Origin: an uncultured Mucilaginibacter sp.
Lineage (GTDB): Bacteria > Bacteroidota > Bacteroidia > Sphingobacteriales > Sphingobacteriaceae
NCBI GenBank assembly: GCA_903863845.1
Contig: CAIPDP010000090.1
Coordinates: forward strand, 1 to 53,077
Reading direction: 5' to 3'
DNA length: 53,077 nt
The notes below the pieces were generated by a model. It made no database searches and was not told the origin of the DNA. It was given only the letters and a program-made list of their open reading frames with translations. Shown here piece after piece: positions 18,277 through 29,400 of the stretch (position 1 is its first letter; each line of letters starts with the position of its first letter). The position numbers were made by a program, and so were the translations under genes.

Positions 18277-20700
18277 TTATTTCTTCAGTTCGCTTATCGC
18301 AACTTCAGGTTTCAAAACATTGTGAACTTTTTCAACTGTGATACTTTTTGCTAAAGTAAAATCGGCAGTTTGTTTGATATCAGTTGAAGAAGCACCAATT
18401 TTCACCTCGTATTTACCAGCTTCAGCAACCCATGCCGAAAGCGCTGTATCAAACGATTCCAGGTCTTTTGCTCTGAGCGTAAAAGTTAAAGTTTGCGATT
18501 CACCGGGAGCCAGCTCTTTTGTTTTACCAAATGCTCTGAGCTCTTCTGAAGGTTTTTGCAGGTTTTTTGAAGGTGCGTTCACGTACAACTGAACTATTTC
18601 GCGCCCTGCAACATCACCGGTATTGGTAACTGTTACACTGGCGGTAATCGCTCCGTTAAATACCTTTGAGTTTAATTTAAGTCCGCTGTATTTAAAGTTG
18701 GTATACGACAAGCCATAACCAAACGGATATGCAGTTTTTACATCAAAAGTTGTGTAGTAACGATAACCAACATAAATACCTTCTTCGTAGGTAACTTCTG
18801 ATGGACGTCCTGTCATTGCAAACGCTGCTGTTGGGGTTTGACCTGCCGGCAAGGGCAGATCTTTGCCAGGGAAGTTTTTAGCTGAAGGCACATCGTCATA
18901 GGCTATCGGGAAAGTAGCAGTTAATTTACCTGATGGGTTTACTTTACCGCTCAGCACATCAGTAATTGCGTTGCCCGCTTCCAGGCCAGGCTGCCATGCC
19001 AATAAGATAGCATCAGCCTCATCGCGCCAGCTGGCAGTTTCAATAACACCACCGATATTTAATACGATCACTAATTTTTTACCCTTAGCGTGAAATGCGT
19101 CAGATATGGATTTGATCTGTGCTTTTTCGGCATCAAAAAGATTAAAATCATTTTCAACCTTACGATCGGCGCCTTCACCAGCATTCCTGCCAATAGTATA
19201 AATGGCGACATCGGCATCGTTTGCTTCTTGTGCAAGCAAGTCTGCATTGATATCCAGTTGAGCCGGAGGAGGAGTTGTCATGAAAATTGACATTGCATTT
19301 TTAGGATGCTTTGCAGCTTCAGCAGCCAGGTAAGATTCGTAGGTAGCCCTTAATTTAGCATCAACAGTATAACCTCCGTTGGTCAAACCCTGGATCAGTG
19401 AAATGGTATAAGCCTTATTTACATTACCACTACCCGTGCCACCAGCAATCAGGTCGTAAGAAGTATTACCAAACAGTGCTACTTTTTTGGCACTGGTCAA
19501 CGGAAGTGTTTTAGCTTCATCCTTTAATAACACCATACCCTGAGCAGCAGCAGCACGTGATACCTGCGCATGTTGTTTCAGATCGGGAGCGCTTGAATAT
19601 TTGTATTTTTTGAATTCAGGCGATAACATAATGATGTTCAGCAAGCGTTCAACGTTGGCATCCAGCTGTTGCTGGCTGATCTTGCCCGATTTTACTGCTT
19701 CAACAATATCTTTTGATTGGTTAGGATTTCCCGGCATCAGCAGATCGTTACCTGCATTCATTTGCGCAACTGCATCGTGGCCGCCAAACCAATCAGTCAT
19801 CACCAAACCTTTAAAACCCCATTCATCTTTTAAAACAGTAGTTAGCAAGTCGTGGCGCTCAGAAGTATAAGTTCCATTCAGCTTATTGTAAGATGACATT
19901 ACTGTCCATGGTTGTGAACCTTTGATCGCTATTTCGAATCCTTTTAAATAGATCTCGCGTAAAGCTCTTTGGCTTACAATAGTGTTAACGCTATTACGAT
20001 TGGTTTCCTGGTTGTTGGCCACAAAGTGTTTGATAGATGTACCAACTCCTTGTGATTGAATACCATTGATCACCGCTGCAGCCATGCGACCAGATACCAG
20101 CGGGTCTTCTGAAAAATATTCGAAATTACGACCACCAAGCGGGTTACGATGGATATTTTCGCCTGGGCCTAACAATACGTCGGCACCGTATTCACGTACC
20201 TCGTTACCGAAAGCCTCGCCTACCTGGTGAACCAAAGCCGGATCCCATGAAGAGGCCAGCAATGTACCTACCGGAAATGCAGTAGCATAATAAGTTTTTG
20301 AGCTGTCGCCATTGCGGATCGGATCGATACGAATACCGGCAGGCCCGTCGGAAACAGTGATAGAAGGAATACCTAAACGCGGGATCGCGTGGGTACGACC
20401 GGCAGCACCCGGAACTTTTTCGGGGATGTTGTAAGCATCTTCATCGGAAGGAGGCAGTTTAAATCCGCCGATACTGATACCTTCTTTCATTTGTTTTGGC
20501 GTTGGCTTAGGCATGCCGGGCATTTTGAAGCCCATACCTACTACCAGCTTCGCTTTTTCTTCCAGCGTCATTGCCTTTAAAACCGCCTTGACCGGGCTTT
20601 TGCCCAATTGCGGAACTGCACCTGCTTGTTTTTGTTGTGCCGATGCACCCAGGCAAAACAACAAGCATAAGGCCGTCATTAATGATAAATTTTTCTTCAT
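18277..20700 (-). CDS. Glycoside hydrolase family 3 beta-glucosidase
   Basis: 807 residues. A signal peptide (MKKNLSLMTALCLLFCLGASAQ) sends it to the periplasm. A GH3 N-domain (about 95-350) includes SDGPAGIR, ERHDLLTTVLKDEWGFKGLVMTDW; Asp about 303 in MTDW is the nucleophile position. The GH3 C-domain (about 390-630) has GSGNVN and an acid/base region near NAGEGADR. A fibronectin-III-like domain (about 690-775) ends the protein. It releases glucose or other beta-linked sugars from oligosaccharides. No SusC/SusD pair is nearby, so it is not part of a visible polysaccharide locus. Confidence 0.93.
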   Translation of the reverse strand: MKKNLSLMTALCLLFCLGASAQQKQAGAVPQLGKSPVKAVLKAMTLEEKAKLVVGMGFKMPGMPKPTPKQMKEGISIGGFKLPPSDEDAYNIPEKVPGAAGRTHAIPRLGIPSITVSDGPAGIRIDPIRNGDSSKTYYATAFPVGTLLASSWDPALVHQVGEAFGNEVREYGADVLLGPGENIHRNPLGGRNFEYFSEDPLVSGRMAAAVINGIQSQGVGTSIKHFVANNQETNRNSVNTIVSQRALREIYLKGFEIAIKGSQPWTVMSSYNKLNGTYTSERHDLLTTVLKDEWGFKGLVMTDWFGGHDAVAQMNAGNDLLMPGNPNQSKDIVEAVKSGKISQQQLDANVERLLNIIMLSPEFKKYKYSSAPDLKQHAQVSRAAAAQGMVLLKDEAKTLPLTSAKKVALFGNTSYDLIAGGTGSGNVNKAYTISLIQGLTNGGYTVDAKLRATYESYLAAEAAKHPKNAMSIFMTTPPPAQLDINADLLAQEANDADVAIYTIGRNAGEGADRKVENDFNLFDAEKAQIKSISDAFHAKGKKLVIVLNIGGVIETASWRDEADAILLAWQPGLEAGNAITDVLSGKVNPSGKLTATFPIAYDDVPSAKNFPGKDLPLPAGQTPTAAFAMTGRPSEVTYEEGIYVGYRYYTTFDVKTAYPFGYGLSYTNFKYSGLKLNSKVFNGAITASVTVTNTGDVAGREIVQLYVNAPSKNLQKPSEELRAFGKTKELAPGESQTLTFTLRAKDLESFDTALSAWVAEAGKYEVKIGASSTDIKQTADFTLAKSITVEKVHNVLKPEVAISELKK

Positions 20701-21034
20701 TTTTTGGTTTATTTTGATTTCATCTGCCCTAAATAAAGGCAGTATTAAAGGTTGATAATTGGTTAGACCACACTCTTAGTGTCAATCTGACACAATGATA
20801 CACAAATTTTGTTCACATCCAAACTTTCGGTAAAGAATTATTTCGATAACGATCAGCACCAAAAAGGTGGAAAGATTCCAATGTCCGAAATAACAATCGT
20901 GTCGTCAATAAAAAAAGCAATGCAGACAGAAACCCCAAAAACACCGACCGGCGACTCCTTGCAACCGACCAGGGAATTTTAGCTCGATTTGATTTTATTT
21001 AAGTACTTTGCCGGGGCTTTGAATTGGAAATAAC
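20701..21034. other. Divergent intergenic region, GH3 / Anbu
   Basis: 334 bp with no gene. It carries the promoters of both flanking genes. The stretch GTACTTTG at 21002-21009 is one step off the TAnnTTTG -7 consensus and lies 25 bp before the Anbu start; nothing as clear was seen on the other strand. Confidence 0.4.
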
Positions 21035-21769
21035 ATGACATATTGTTTAGGAATAAAAGTTAAAGAAGGATTGGTGGCTATTGCCGACTCATTGATCACC
21101 TCGGGCACAGATACCACGGTAAAAAAGAAAATATTTGTTGAGCAAAAAGACAATTTTTCGCTTTTTATCATGACCAGCGGTTTAAGGTCGGTACGCGATA
21201 AAGCGATCGTCTATTTCCGCGAAGAATTGGAAACCCATGAATTTGACAAGCTGTACAAGGCAGTAAACGCATTTGGCCAACAGGTAAAAAGGGTAGCAGA
21301 AGAAGACAAAGAAGCTTTGGAGAAAGCCGGTTTTAAATTCGATCTTAATACCATCATAGGTGGACAATTAAAGCACGATGAGGAGCATAAACTCTTCCTG
21401 TTGTATCCCGAAGGAAACTGGGTCGAACTCGGGCAGGGTGCACCCTACGTTATCATCGGCAATTCGGGCTACGGTAAGCCAATACTGAACCGAACATTAA
21501 CTGAAGACTCGGATATGAAACTTGCATTGAAAACAGGATTTTTATCCTTTGATTCAACGCGGGTCATAGCAAACAATGTGGGCTATCCAATTGATGTGGC
21601 GCTTTACCGTAATGGCAGCTACCAGATGGTGGAACAACACTATGAGGAACGGGATCTGAAGAACATATCCGACCAATGGGCTCAGGAATTACGAAATAGC
21701 CTGGAACATATTCCGGGTGATTGGATGGAATCAGCATTTGCCAAATTGCCACCTAAAGAAGAATCATAG
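21035..21769 (+). CDS. Anbu, proteasome-like peptidase
   Basis: 244 residues opening MTYCLGIKVKEGLVAIADSL, the Anbu (ancestral beta-subunit) signature. Removal of Met would expose Thr2 as the N-terminal nucleophile. Further family features are TSGLRSVRDKAI and the YVIIGNSGYGKPILNR segment, with length as usual for Anbu. The family forms proteasome-related rings in the cytosol; its natural substrate is not known. The next gene, a transglutaminase-like protein, starts 8 bp after the stop. That pair is the conserved core of the Anbu gene set, but the alpha-E and circularly permuted ATP-grasp genes usually beside it are missing here. Confidence 0.9.
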   Translation: MTYCLGIKVKEGLVAIADSLITSGTDTTVKKKIFVEQKDNFSLFIMTSGLRSVRDKAIVYFREELETHEFDKLYKAVNAFGQQVKRVAEEDKEALEKAGFKFDLNTIIGGQLKHDEEHKLFLLYPEGNWVELGQGAPYVIIGNSGYGKPILNRTLTEDSDMKLALKTGFLSFDSTRVIANNVGYPIDVALYRNGSYQMVEQHYEERDLKNISDQWAQELRNSLEHIPGDWMESAFAKLPPKEES

Positions 21770-21777
21770 TACCCACC

Positions 21778-22596
21778 ATGAAATTCGGTATATCAACAGA
21801 GATGACTTATGATGTGCGTTCAGCCGGTACGCTGTTATTGAATATTCATGCGCTCAGTACACCCTCACAAATTGTTTTGGAAGAAACATTTCTGGTCGAT
21901 CCAACGATAAATATTGAAGAGATACATTCGGGCAATGGTGAAAACCGCATCGTAAGACTGGAACTCAATGAGCCGGGTATTGTTCAGATAACATATAATG
22001 CACTGGTCGACAATTACTTTCAGATCAAGAACTACAATGCCATTGAAGAGATCATTGTAAGTAAGATGGACCCGAATGTATTACCATTTCTTTACCCAAG
22101 TCGGTATTGCCAGTCGGATAAACTCTTCAGGCTGGCCAATAATCTTTTCGGGCATATCATCAGCCCTTATGAAAAAGTGGTAACGCTGAGTAACTGGATA
22201 ACCGAGAACGTAGAATACCAAAGCGGATCGACAGACAACCATACTTCGGCATTTGATACTGTAACCGAACAGGCCGGTGTATGCCGGGATTTCGCCCACC
22301 TGGGAATTGCGCTCTGCCGGGCATTAACCATACCAGCGCGTTATTTTACCGGCTATGCCTACCAACTTGATCCGGCAGACTTTCACGCTTGTTTCGAAGC
22401 CTATATTGGTGACGAATGGATTTTGTTTGATGCTACCCGCCTGGCTCCTTTGAATGGCATGATCAAAATAGCTTCAGGCCAGGACGCTGCCGATACTTCT
22501 ATCGCAAATATATTTGGCGACATTATTTTTACCGCGATGCAGGTAAATTGCGAACTTAAGGATTCAGGCTTTGAACCTTTTTACCGCTGGTTTTAA
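21778..22596 (+). CDS. Transglutaminase-like protein of the Anbu cluster
   Basis: 272 residues. The N-terminal 110 residues form a beta-domain (bacterial transglutaminase-like N-terminal region) and the C-terminal half the papain-like core. The catalytic triad is C169 in AGVCRDFAHLG, H203 in DFHACFEAY and D218 in LFDATR. No signal peptide, so probably cytosolic. In Anbu clusters this protein is thought to cut or form isopeptide/amide bonds on a peptide tag or product (an inference from published gene-context work). It is likely translated with Anbu because of the 8-bp gap. Confidence 0.9.
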   Translation: MKFGISTEMTYDVRSAGTLLLNIHALSTPSQIVLEETFLVDPTINIEEIHSGNGENRIVRLELNEPGIVQITYNALVDNYFQIKNYNAIEEIIVSKMDPNVLPFLYPSRYCQSDKLFRLANNLFGHIISPYEKVVTLSNWITENVEYQSGSTDNHTSAFDTVTEQAGVCRDFAHLGIALCRALTIPARYFTGYAYQLDPADFHACFEAYIGDEWILFDATRLAPLNGMIKIASGQDAADTSIANIFGDIIFTAMQVNCELKDSGFEPFYRWF

Positions 22597-22667
22597 GTGT
22601 GCCTGGCGTCAGAAAATAGTATAATTCTGTTAAATTGAGGGCCAAATTATGATATTGTAATTTTTGA

Positions 22668-23873
22668 ATGCAAAATCGTCATCATAGCATCTGGTGGGGA
22701 CCACCACGTAAATTTTCGAACCGATTACAAGACAGGAAGATCAGCTGGCTGGAGTTATTTTTCGACCTGGTTTATGCTATCCTAATCTCAAAAACCACCC
22801 GGGGGCTGGCGGTTAATACAACTGTTCAGGGCATCACCGACTATGCTTATTTTATCATCATCATTTTTTGGGGTTGGTACAATGGAAGCCAATACCATGA
22901 TTTGCATGGAACAACTGGTATCCGCACCAGGCTAATTACATTATGGCAAATGATGATCGTAGCCGGCCTTGCTGTAACGTTTAATAGCCCTGCTGCACTA
23001 TTTGTCGGCCGTGCAACGGTGGCTATAGCGGTGCTACAACTGTACATCACCTATTTATGGTGGAGTGTTGGCATCTATGATAAAGAACATCGAAAATATA
23101 ATTTGCCCTATACGGTTTGTTACCTGCTTTCTTTCGTGTTCATCGTATTGACCTTATTTTTACCTCAACCCTATAAACGCGTCTTCTTCTGGCTGACCTT
23201 ATTATTAAATTATACTGCCCCATTTATAGCCTCGGGTATTTTGAAACGCAATAATGCAGAATCTTCACTCTCTGCAAGTATGATTGAAAGGCTGGGGCTA
23301 TTTACGATCATCGTATTTGGCGAAGCTATTTTAGGCGTGGTCAACGGGATGAATCTATTCAATGATTTTGTTTTAGTAGAATGGATTTGCTTCGGCCTCG
23401 GCATCCTGATCGTATTTTCTTTGTGGTGGATATTCTTCTCATTGATTGCTGACCGGGAAGCCAAAAAGGGTTTTACCAAAGGCAGTTTAATAGCAATAGT
23501 GTATATTTTAACGCTGGCCAGTCTGGGCGTCATAGGGGCAGCATTTCCGGGATTAATGAATAACCTGCGAAGTTTACCGGAGTCCGGCATATCAATATCC
23601 CGGCTTATTTACGGTTTAAGCATTGCACTATTTTTACTCAGTATTGTTTTGATCAGCCGCTTCCTGGTGTACCCCAATGACTACCATAAGATAAAGCGCA
23701 AATTGCAAATACTTATCGTAGCCATAGGCCTAATTATCCTTTCAATTTCCGAACTCGTACCATTGGCATTGATCTGGTACCTCCTGGTAATATTTCTCTT
23801 GCTGCTTTCAATTATAGTGATCATTACTATGGGCTGGTTTCGTTTGCAATTGCGTCTTCAGGAACTCAAATAA
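22668..23873 (+). CDS. LtrA family membrane protein
   Basis: 401 residues with about ten membrane helices. The N-terminal RKISWLELFFDLVYAILIS is the hallmark of the low-temperature-requirement A family, and the later IERLGLFTIIVFGEAILGVVNG is its second conserved motif. Named from a Listeria mutant that grows poorly in the cold, its biochemical activity is unknown. It starts 71 bp after the transglutaminase-like gene, so it may be read from the same transcript. Confidence 0.88.
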   Translation: MQNRHHSIWWGPPRKFSNRLQDRKISWLELFFDLVYAILISKTTRGLAVNTTVQGITDYAYFIIIIFWGWYNGSQYHDLHGTTGIRTRLITLWQMMIVAGLAVTFNSPAALFVGRATVAIAVLQLYITYLWWSVGIYDKEHRKYNLPYTVCYLLSFVFIVLTLFLPQPYKRVFFWLTLLLNYTAPFIASGILKRNNAESSLSASMIERLGLFTIIVFGEAILGVVNGMNLFNDFVLVEWICFGLGILIVFSLWWIFFSLIADREAKKGFTKGSLIAIVYILTLASLGVIGAAFPGLMNNLRSLPESGISISRLIYGLSIALFLLSIVLISRFLVYPNDYHKIKRKLQILIVAIGLIILSISELVPLALIWYLLVIFLLLLSIIVIITMGWFRLQLRLQELK

Positions 23874-23964
23874 GCCGCCTCGCCATTAAATACCGACATT
23901 CGTCAACTAGTCTGATCGGCTAAAAATAATTTCCCTATTTTAACGCCAGATAAAAATTCTTACA

Positions 23965-24738
23965 ATGAGCGAAACGCCCCTTATCCAAATCCGGAATCTT
24001 ACTAAGTTTTATGGTGCAAAACAGGTCCTTAAAAATCTTTCATTGGATATCTATCCCGGCCAGGTAATTGGCTATATCGGTCCAAATGGCGCTGGTAAGT
24101 CTACTACCGTTAAAATTCTGACCGGTCTTATTCCTGATTTTACCGGTGAGGTGATCGTGGATGGCATTAATATGGCCGATGATCCGCAGAGTATAAAAAA
24201 GCTTTTCGGCTATGTTCCGGAAAATGCTGAGATATATGACGTCCTTACTCCAATGGAATACCTTGATTTTATAGGTAAACTGTACGGCATGGATTCAAAT
24301 ACCCTGCAGGAAAGGGCGGGTAAACTGCTGGCTGCATTCGGACTAGCCAACAACGTGAACGACCGGATGGATACTTTTTCAAAGGGCATGAAACAAAAAG
24401 TATTGCTCATTGCAGGTATTATTCATAACCCAAAGATCATTATTCTTGATGAGCCATTATCAGGGCTCGATGCGAACGCGGTTATCATGGTCAAAGAGTT
24501 GATCATTCGCCTTTCTAAAGAAGGCAAAACCATATTTTATTGTTCGCACATGATGGATGTGGTTGAAAAAGTATCTGATCGGATCATGCTGATCAATAAA
24601 GGTGAAGTAATAGCCGACGGCACATTTGAATCGCTCAAACAAAATCACAGCGATACCCTCGAACGAATTTTCTCCAAATTAACCGGTAGCGAAGATTCAG
24701 GGAGCGAAGCGGATGCCATCATTAACGCATTGGATTAA
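23965..24738 (+). CDS. ABC transporter ATP-binding protein
   Basis: 257 residues. Walker A is GPNGAGKST (K45), the Q-loop region follows in FGYVPENAEIYDVLTP, the signature is FSKGMKQKV, Walker B is IIILDEPLSGLD, and the switch His is in FYCSHMMD. The type is that of ABC-2 exporters (CcmA-like). The permease gene begins 3 bp after the stop, so the two form one transporter. Cargo unknown. The operon converges on the Pls-like synthetase gene, but that alone does not show it exports its product. Confidence 0.93.
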   Translation: MSETPLIQIRNLTKFYGAKQVLKNLSLDIYPGQVIGYIGPNGAGKSTTVKILTGLIPDFTGEVIVDGINMADDPQSIKKLFGYVPENAEIYDVLTPMEYLDFIGKLYGMDSNTLQERAGKLLAAFGLANNVNDRMDTFSKGMKQKVLLIAGIIHNPKIIILDEPLSGLDANAVIMVKELIIRLSKEGKTIFYCSHMMDVVEKVSDRIMLINKGEVIADGTFESLKQNHSDTLERIFSKLTGSEDSGSEADAIINALD

Positions 24739-24741
24739 GCT

Positions 24742-26433
24742 ATGGACAAAATTTACCTTCGTTTCGTCAAATTGCTGAACCCCGTGCTTAGCCGGGCAGG
24801 TGTTGATACCGACCAATTATACGAGATCTTACGTATCAAACTGATCATTGATCAGCGCCGTCCGAAAACGATGTTCGCACAGCGTCAAAACAACAAAAAA
24901 AAGGTTCAATCGCCCTGGTTTGTGAGTTTTTTCACCGTTTTGATGGGGACTTTTTTCGGCTTGACCCTGTTTCTGAACGCAATGCCCTATGTTGCGCAAA
25001 CCATTTATTTCAGCGTATTCATGGTGCTCATGTCTTTAACGCTCATATCTGATTTCACGACTGTGCTGATCGACACGCGCGACCAATTCATTATTCTGCC
25101 ACGCCCGGTAAATGACCGGACAATCGCTGTTTCGCGTATCCTGCACATTAGTATCTATGTGCTTCGTTTGGCATTATTGCAAGGTTTGCCCGGCCTGGTG
25201 ATGATTGGATTTATTGATGGAATAGCAGCAGTTCCGATATTTTTCATACAAATTCTGGAAGTAACTTTCATGAGTATCTTTCTGGTAAATATTGTTTACC
25301 TGGTATTGATGAAATTTGTCAGTCCACAGAAATTCAAGGATATCATCAATTATATACAGATCGTATTTTCGATACTGATATTCGGTTCCTACTACTTATT
25401 GCCGCGACTGATCAACGTAACCCTACTCGAGCATATCAGTATTCTTAGTCATTGGTATTCTTATGTACTGCCCCCGGTATGGATAGCAGCCTTTAATGAA
25501 TTGCTTTTTCATCATGAGCGAGCCAATATAATAACCAGCCTGTTGGCCATCACCGGTCTGGTAGTACCACTAATTGGCCTTTGGCTAGTCGCAAAAGTAT
25601 TGGCACCGGGATTCAACCGGCGTTTATCGATCATCGCAACATCAGATGGTTTGGCCAGCACACCCGCTACTGTTAAAACCGAACGCAAATCGGGCCTGAT
25701 GGACAAAATAGCCGACCTGGTCGCACCCGATCCCGTTGAAAATGCCGGCTTTCGCATCACCTGGAAACTTGCCACCCGCAGCAGAGAATTTAAGATGAAG
25801 GTGTATCCTGCATTCGGTTATATACCGATCTATTTCCTCTATTTTACACTGAATGGTAAAGGACAATCCCTCGCCGAACGCTGGGACAGTTTGAAAGCCA
25901 GTCATAATTATATCGTACTGGCATATCTGTGTACCTTCTTACTGATGGCTGCTTTGTCAAATGTTGCCATGTCTGATAAATACAAATCGGCCTGGGTCTA
26001 TTATACCACCCCTATAGGTGAGCCTGGCAAAATCCTTTCCGGCATGTATAAGGCAATTCTGGTTATATTTTATATTCCTTATTGCCTTTTCTGGGGTGCT
26101 GTAATTGTCGGTATCTGGGGGCCGGCAGCCATCAACGATGTGTTATTAGCGATGTTGTTTGGGATCATTTATGGCATTTTAATGGCTTTGTTTTTGATCA
26201 AAGGGCTCCCTTTTTCCAAGCCTGTAATGATCAAACAAAGCGGCGGCCGTATCGTCACAACACTCATGACCATGATTTTTTTAGTTGGTATAGGCATAGG
26301 TCATTATTTTTTGATGCGATGGGAAACCGTTATCTGGATAGCTATAATTCCTGCATTTTTTATCACCTGGATCATGCTCTATTACTACAAAAAAACCACC
26401 TGGGAAGGTTTAGAAATGGCCGACGACCTGTAG
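24742..26433 (+). CDS. ABC-2 type exporter permease
   Basis: 563 residues with about twelve hydrophobic helices in two groups (residues about 60-290 and 350-555), separated by a soluble stretch around TVKTERKSGLMDKIADLV. The N-terminus is cytosolic and basic. This is the permease partner of the ATPase just upstream (3-bp gap). It is longer than simple ABC-2 permeases, with a duplicated-looking membrane layout, so one chain may supply most of the pore. It ends 54 bp from the end of the convergent synthetase gene. Confidence 0.85.
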   Translation: MDKIYLRFVKLLNPVLSRAGVDTDQLYEILRIKLIIDQRRPKTMFAQRQNNKKKVQSPWFVSFFTVLMGTFFGLTLFLNAMPYVAQTIYFSVFMVLMSLTLISDFTTVLIDTRDQFIILPRPVNDRTIAVSRILHISIYVLRLALLQGLPGLVMIGFIDGIAAVPIFFIQILEVTFMSIFLVNIVYLVLMKFVSPQKFKDIINYIQIVFSILIFGSYYLLPRLINVTLLEHISILSHWYSYVLPPVWIAAFNELLFHHERANIITSLLAITGLVVPLIGLWLVAKVLAPGFNRRLSIIATSDGLASTPATVKTERKSGLMDKIADLVAPDPVENAGFRITWKLATRSREFKMKVYPAFGYIPIYFLYFTLNGKGQSLAERWDSLKASHNYIVLAYLCTFLLMAALSNVAMSDKYKSAWVYYTTPIGEPGKILSGMYKAILVIFYIPYCLFWGAVIVGIWGPAAINDVLLAMLFGIIYGILMALFLIKGLPFSKPVMIKQSGGRIVTTLMTMIFLVGIGIGHYFLMRWETVIWIAIIPAFFITWIMLYYYKKTTWEGLEMADDL

Positions 26434-26486
26434 CAATAAACAGCAAAGCTATTCTTCGATATTTATTACCGCTCAACTCTTCCGTT

Positions 26487-29400
26487 TTACAAAGGTTGAA
26501 CCGGGCTTCCGGTCCATTCGGTTCCGGCTGCCAGGCGTTCACCCTTCATAACAAGCGAAAGGGCCTCTATTTTGGTATCATCGCCAACTTCGCTATCATA
26601 CAGGATAATGGTACCGGCACCGATGCTGCTCCTCGCTCCTATCTTAACCGTACCAACCTTCATTACTCTATCTTCAAATAAATGGGTTTGGGGGCCGCAA
26701 TCAGCATTTAGGGCGGCATGGTCGCCAATACTCACCATGTCAAATTCAGTGATGTCCGTGGTGTTCATCCAAACGCCCTTACCGATCTTTGTACCCAGCA
26801 AACGCAGGAACATGGGTAGCCAGGGCGTGCCCTGCATGTATTCGAGCAGGAATGGGATCGACAAAGCTTCATAAGTGGAAGTGATCGCTTCGCTGCGCCA
26901 TACCTTCCAGGTCCACATTGGTTGTTGCTCCGCTTTGTACTTGCCAATAAATACCCATTTAAGCAATAGGGTCAGCAGGAAAGCCGGGATACCCATATAA
27001 AAAAGGTAATAAAAAGGGAAGTAGAGGATGATCTTCCAAAGTGGTTCATCCACTACCAGGTCGTGACCATAGGCAATAAAAAGAATGGAAGAACAAATGA
27101 TAGCACTCTCAGGCAAAATGATCCTGATAAATTCAACCGTTGCCCGTGCAAATTTGCGCGCCTTTTTGGGCCTGATGGTTAATTCGGGTGGATAGGATTG
27201 GCTTTCCTGCCGCCGTGGCAAAGCAATGGCCGGTGAGCCAAACCAATCGCGCGCGGTACTTTCCGACATTTGTTGCTCATTAGGAGGTGTCGACAATACC
27301 CCGATCAGCATATTTCCCTGCAGGTGATACCCTTGCGGGATCAACGCGCTATTACCTACAAAACTGTAGCTATCGATCGTTGTTTTATCAAGGATCAACT
27401 GCTGCCCCCGAATATCTGCTTCACCAAGCGTTACGGCATCGGCTATAAAAGCGCCATCGCCGATCTCTAACAAAGCATGGGTAACGTTGCTCGCAGTTGA
27501 TATTTCTGTTTCCCTGCCGATCTTAGCACCCAAAGCCCTGAAAAAACGGGCCACATAAACGGTGGCATAAATGGGGTGCAATACAATAAGGTTGAGCGAA
27601 AGCAATTGATCGACAAACCATTTTTTCAGGTAGAATATACTGTAAACAGGGTATTTACCAGGCTTAACGTTTCTTTGCAGCAAACGTGTCAAAATAATGG
27701 TCTCGGCGGCAAATAACAGGATATACAACAAAGCCAGCGCCGGAGCACCTATCATATAGGTAAAATCGTAATCGCCTGCTGCATTATCCAGGCTATTAAT
27801 GGTCATGATGGTGGGCAATAAAGGCAGCAGGATAATAAAGGGGAAAACCAGGATAAACAAAGTAAAAGCCAGTTTATACCTTACACGCCGTGCTTTTGAA
27901 AACGCTATGGGATGAGGCAGATCGGCTATCGCCTTTGTTTCCTTGTAATTGGCCGGACTACCCTGCCATACTTCAGCCGTTTTGATCGTTTTGCCTTGTT
28001 GCAAATGACTCAGGTCCTGTAATTCGCCCCAATCTTCGATAACGGCGTTGCCAGCGATCATAGCGCTACTCCCGATATAAGCATGATCGCCGATATGAAT
28101 TTTGCGTAATTTCAACAAACCATCTTCAACCCAGGCATTGTTAAGCCGGGTTTGTGAGCTCAGGCTGGCATCTGCTCCGATCGAGATCAGGTCTTCGGCA
28201 TCGAAGCTAAAATCGCTGATCTGGGCATCGGGTGCTATTTTCATCCCTAGTAAACGCAGATAAACAGGATAAAGCGGCGTACCATTCAGAAATTGAGCAG
28301 GCAATAACCGCTGCATGGTTTTCACCAACCACCAGCGAAAATAATAAGTACCCCAAACCGGGTAATCCCCTTCTTTGAACTTCCCGATCACCAACCATTT
28401 TGTTGCGAGTGTAAGCAGCGTAAAAATGGGCGGGATCAGTGAAAACAGTGCCAGAGATGTAAGTATAGCATAAAGAATATGCAGAGGATTATCGATGGTT
28501 GCCTGATCAACATAATAGTATCCCAGGTAAGGTATAAAGATCTGGAAAGCAAACAAACCATAGATCAGTAATAGGGCCACCGTTTGCGCCGACCAACAAC
28601 TAATATAACGCCATAGCGGTGGTTTTTGAAAAGAGCTTGTTTCCGGCTTTGGCGCTTGCTGCTGTGCAGCATCCCAATAAGCGATCAAATTGCTGACAGG
28701 TCTGTGCAGGTACACGTCTTTCAGCGATACATGGGGCATTCCTGCATCTTTTCTCAGCTGCGATACAAATCCTGCTGCCAGCAAAGAATGCCCGCCCAGG
28801 TCGTCGAAAAAATCCATCGAAACATCCACAGCGTTGTTGTGAAAAGTTTTGCGCAGGCTATTTAAAACCTTATCGCCTGTTGTCGCATCCGGACCTAATG
28901 TTTCCTGCCCAAAAAAATCAATTGCATCTGTAAAAGCCTTAGGAACGGGCAACGCCTTGCGGTTGATCTTACCGCTTGGCAAACGCGGCATTTCCGACAG
29001 ACCCACGATAACTGCGGGCACCATGTAGGATGGCAGTGTTTTACCCAGTTCCAATCGAAAGCTATGCTCTTCGACATTAGCCTGATCCGCCATTTGGAGA
29101 TAGCCAATCAATTGCTCCTGCCCGGTTTGATCCTTCCGTATCGCGACAGCAGCCGACCTTACACCCGGCAATTCATGCAGACGGACTTCAATTTCACCTA
29201 ACTCTATACGGTAACCCCGTAATTTCACCTGGTCGTCAAACCGGCCCTGGAGTTCGATAGCGCCGTGGGCATCAATGATAGCAGCGTCACCGGTACGGTA
29301 AACCGTATCTCCGGGCAGTATAGCCAGCGACTCAGGTTTTGGCAGAAACTTTTGGCTGGTTAGCTCGGGTAAATTGATATAGCCATTGCCCACACCCGGG

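Noticed and set aside
26082..26681. 199-aa frame across the permease and synthetase ends
   Set aside because: It runs out of frame through two well-supported genes, and its His/Cys/Asn-rich translation looks like a shadow.
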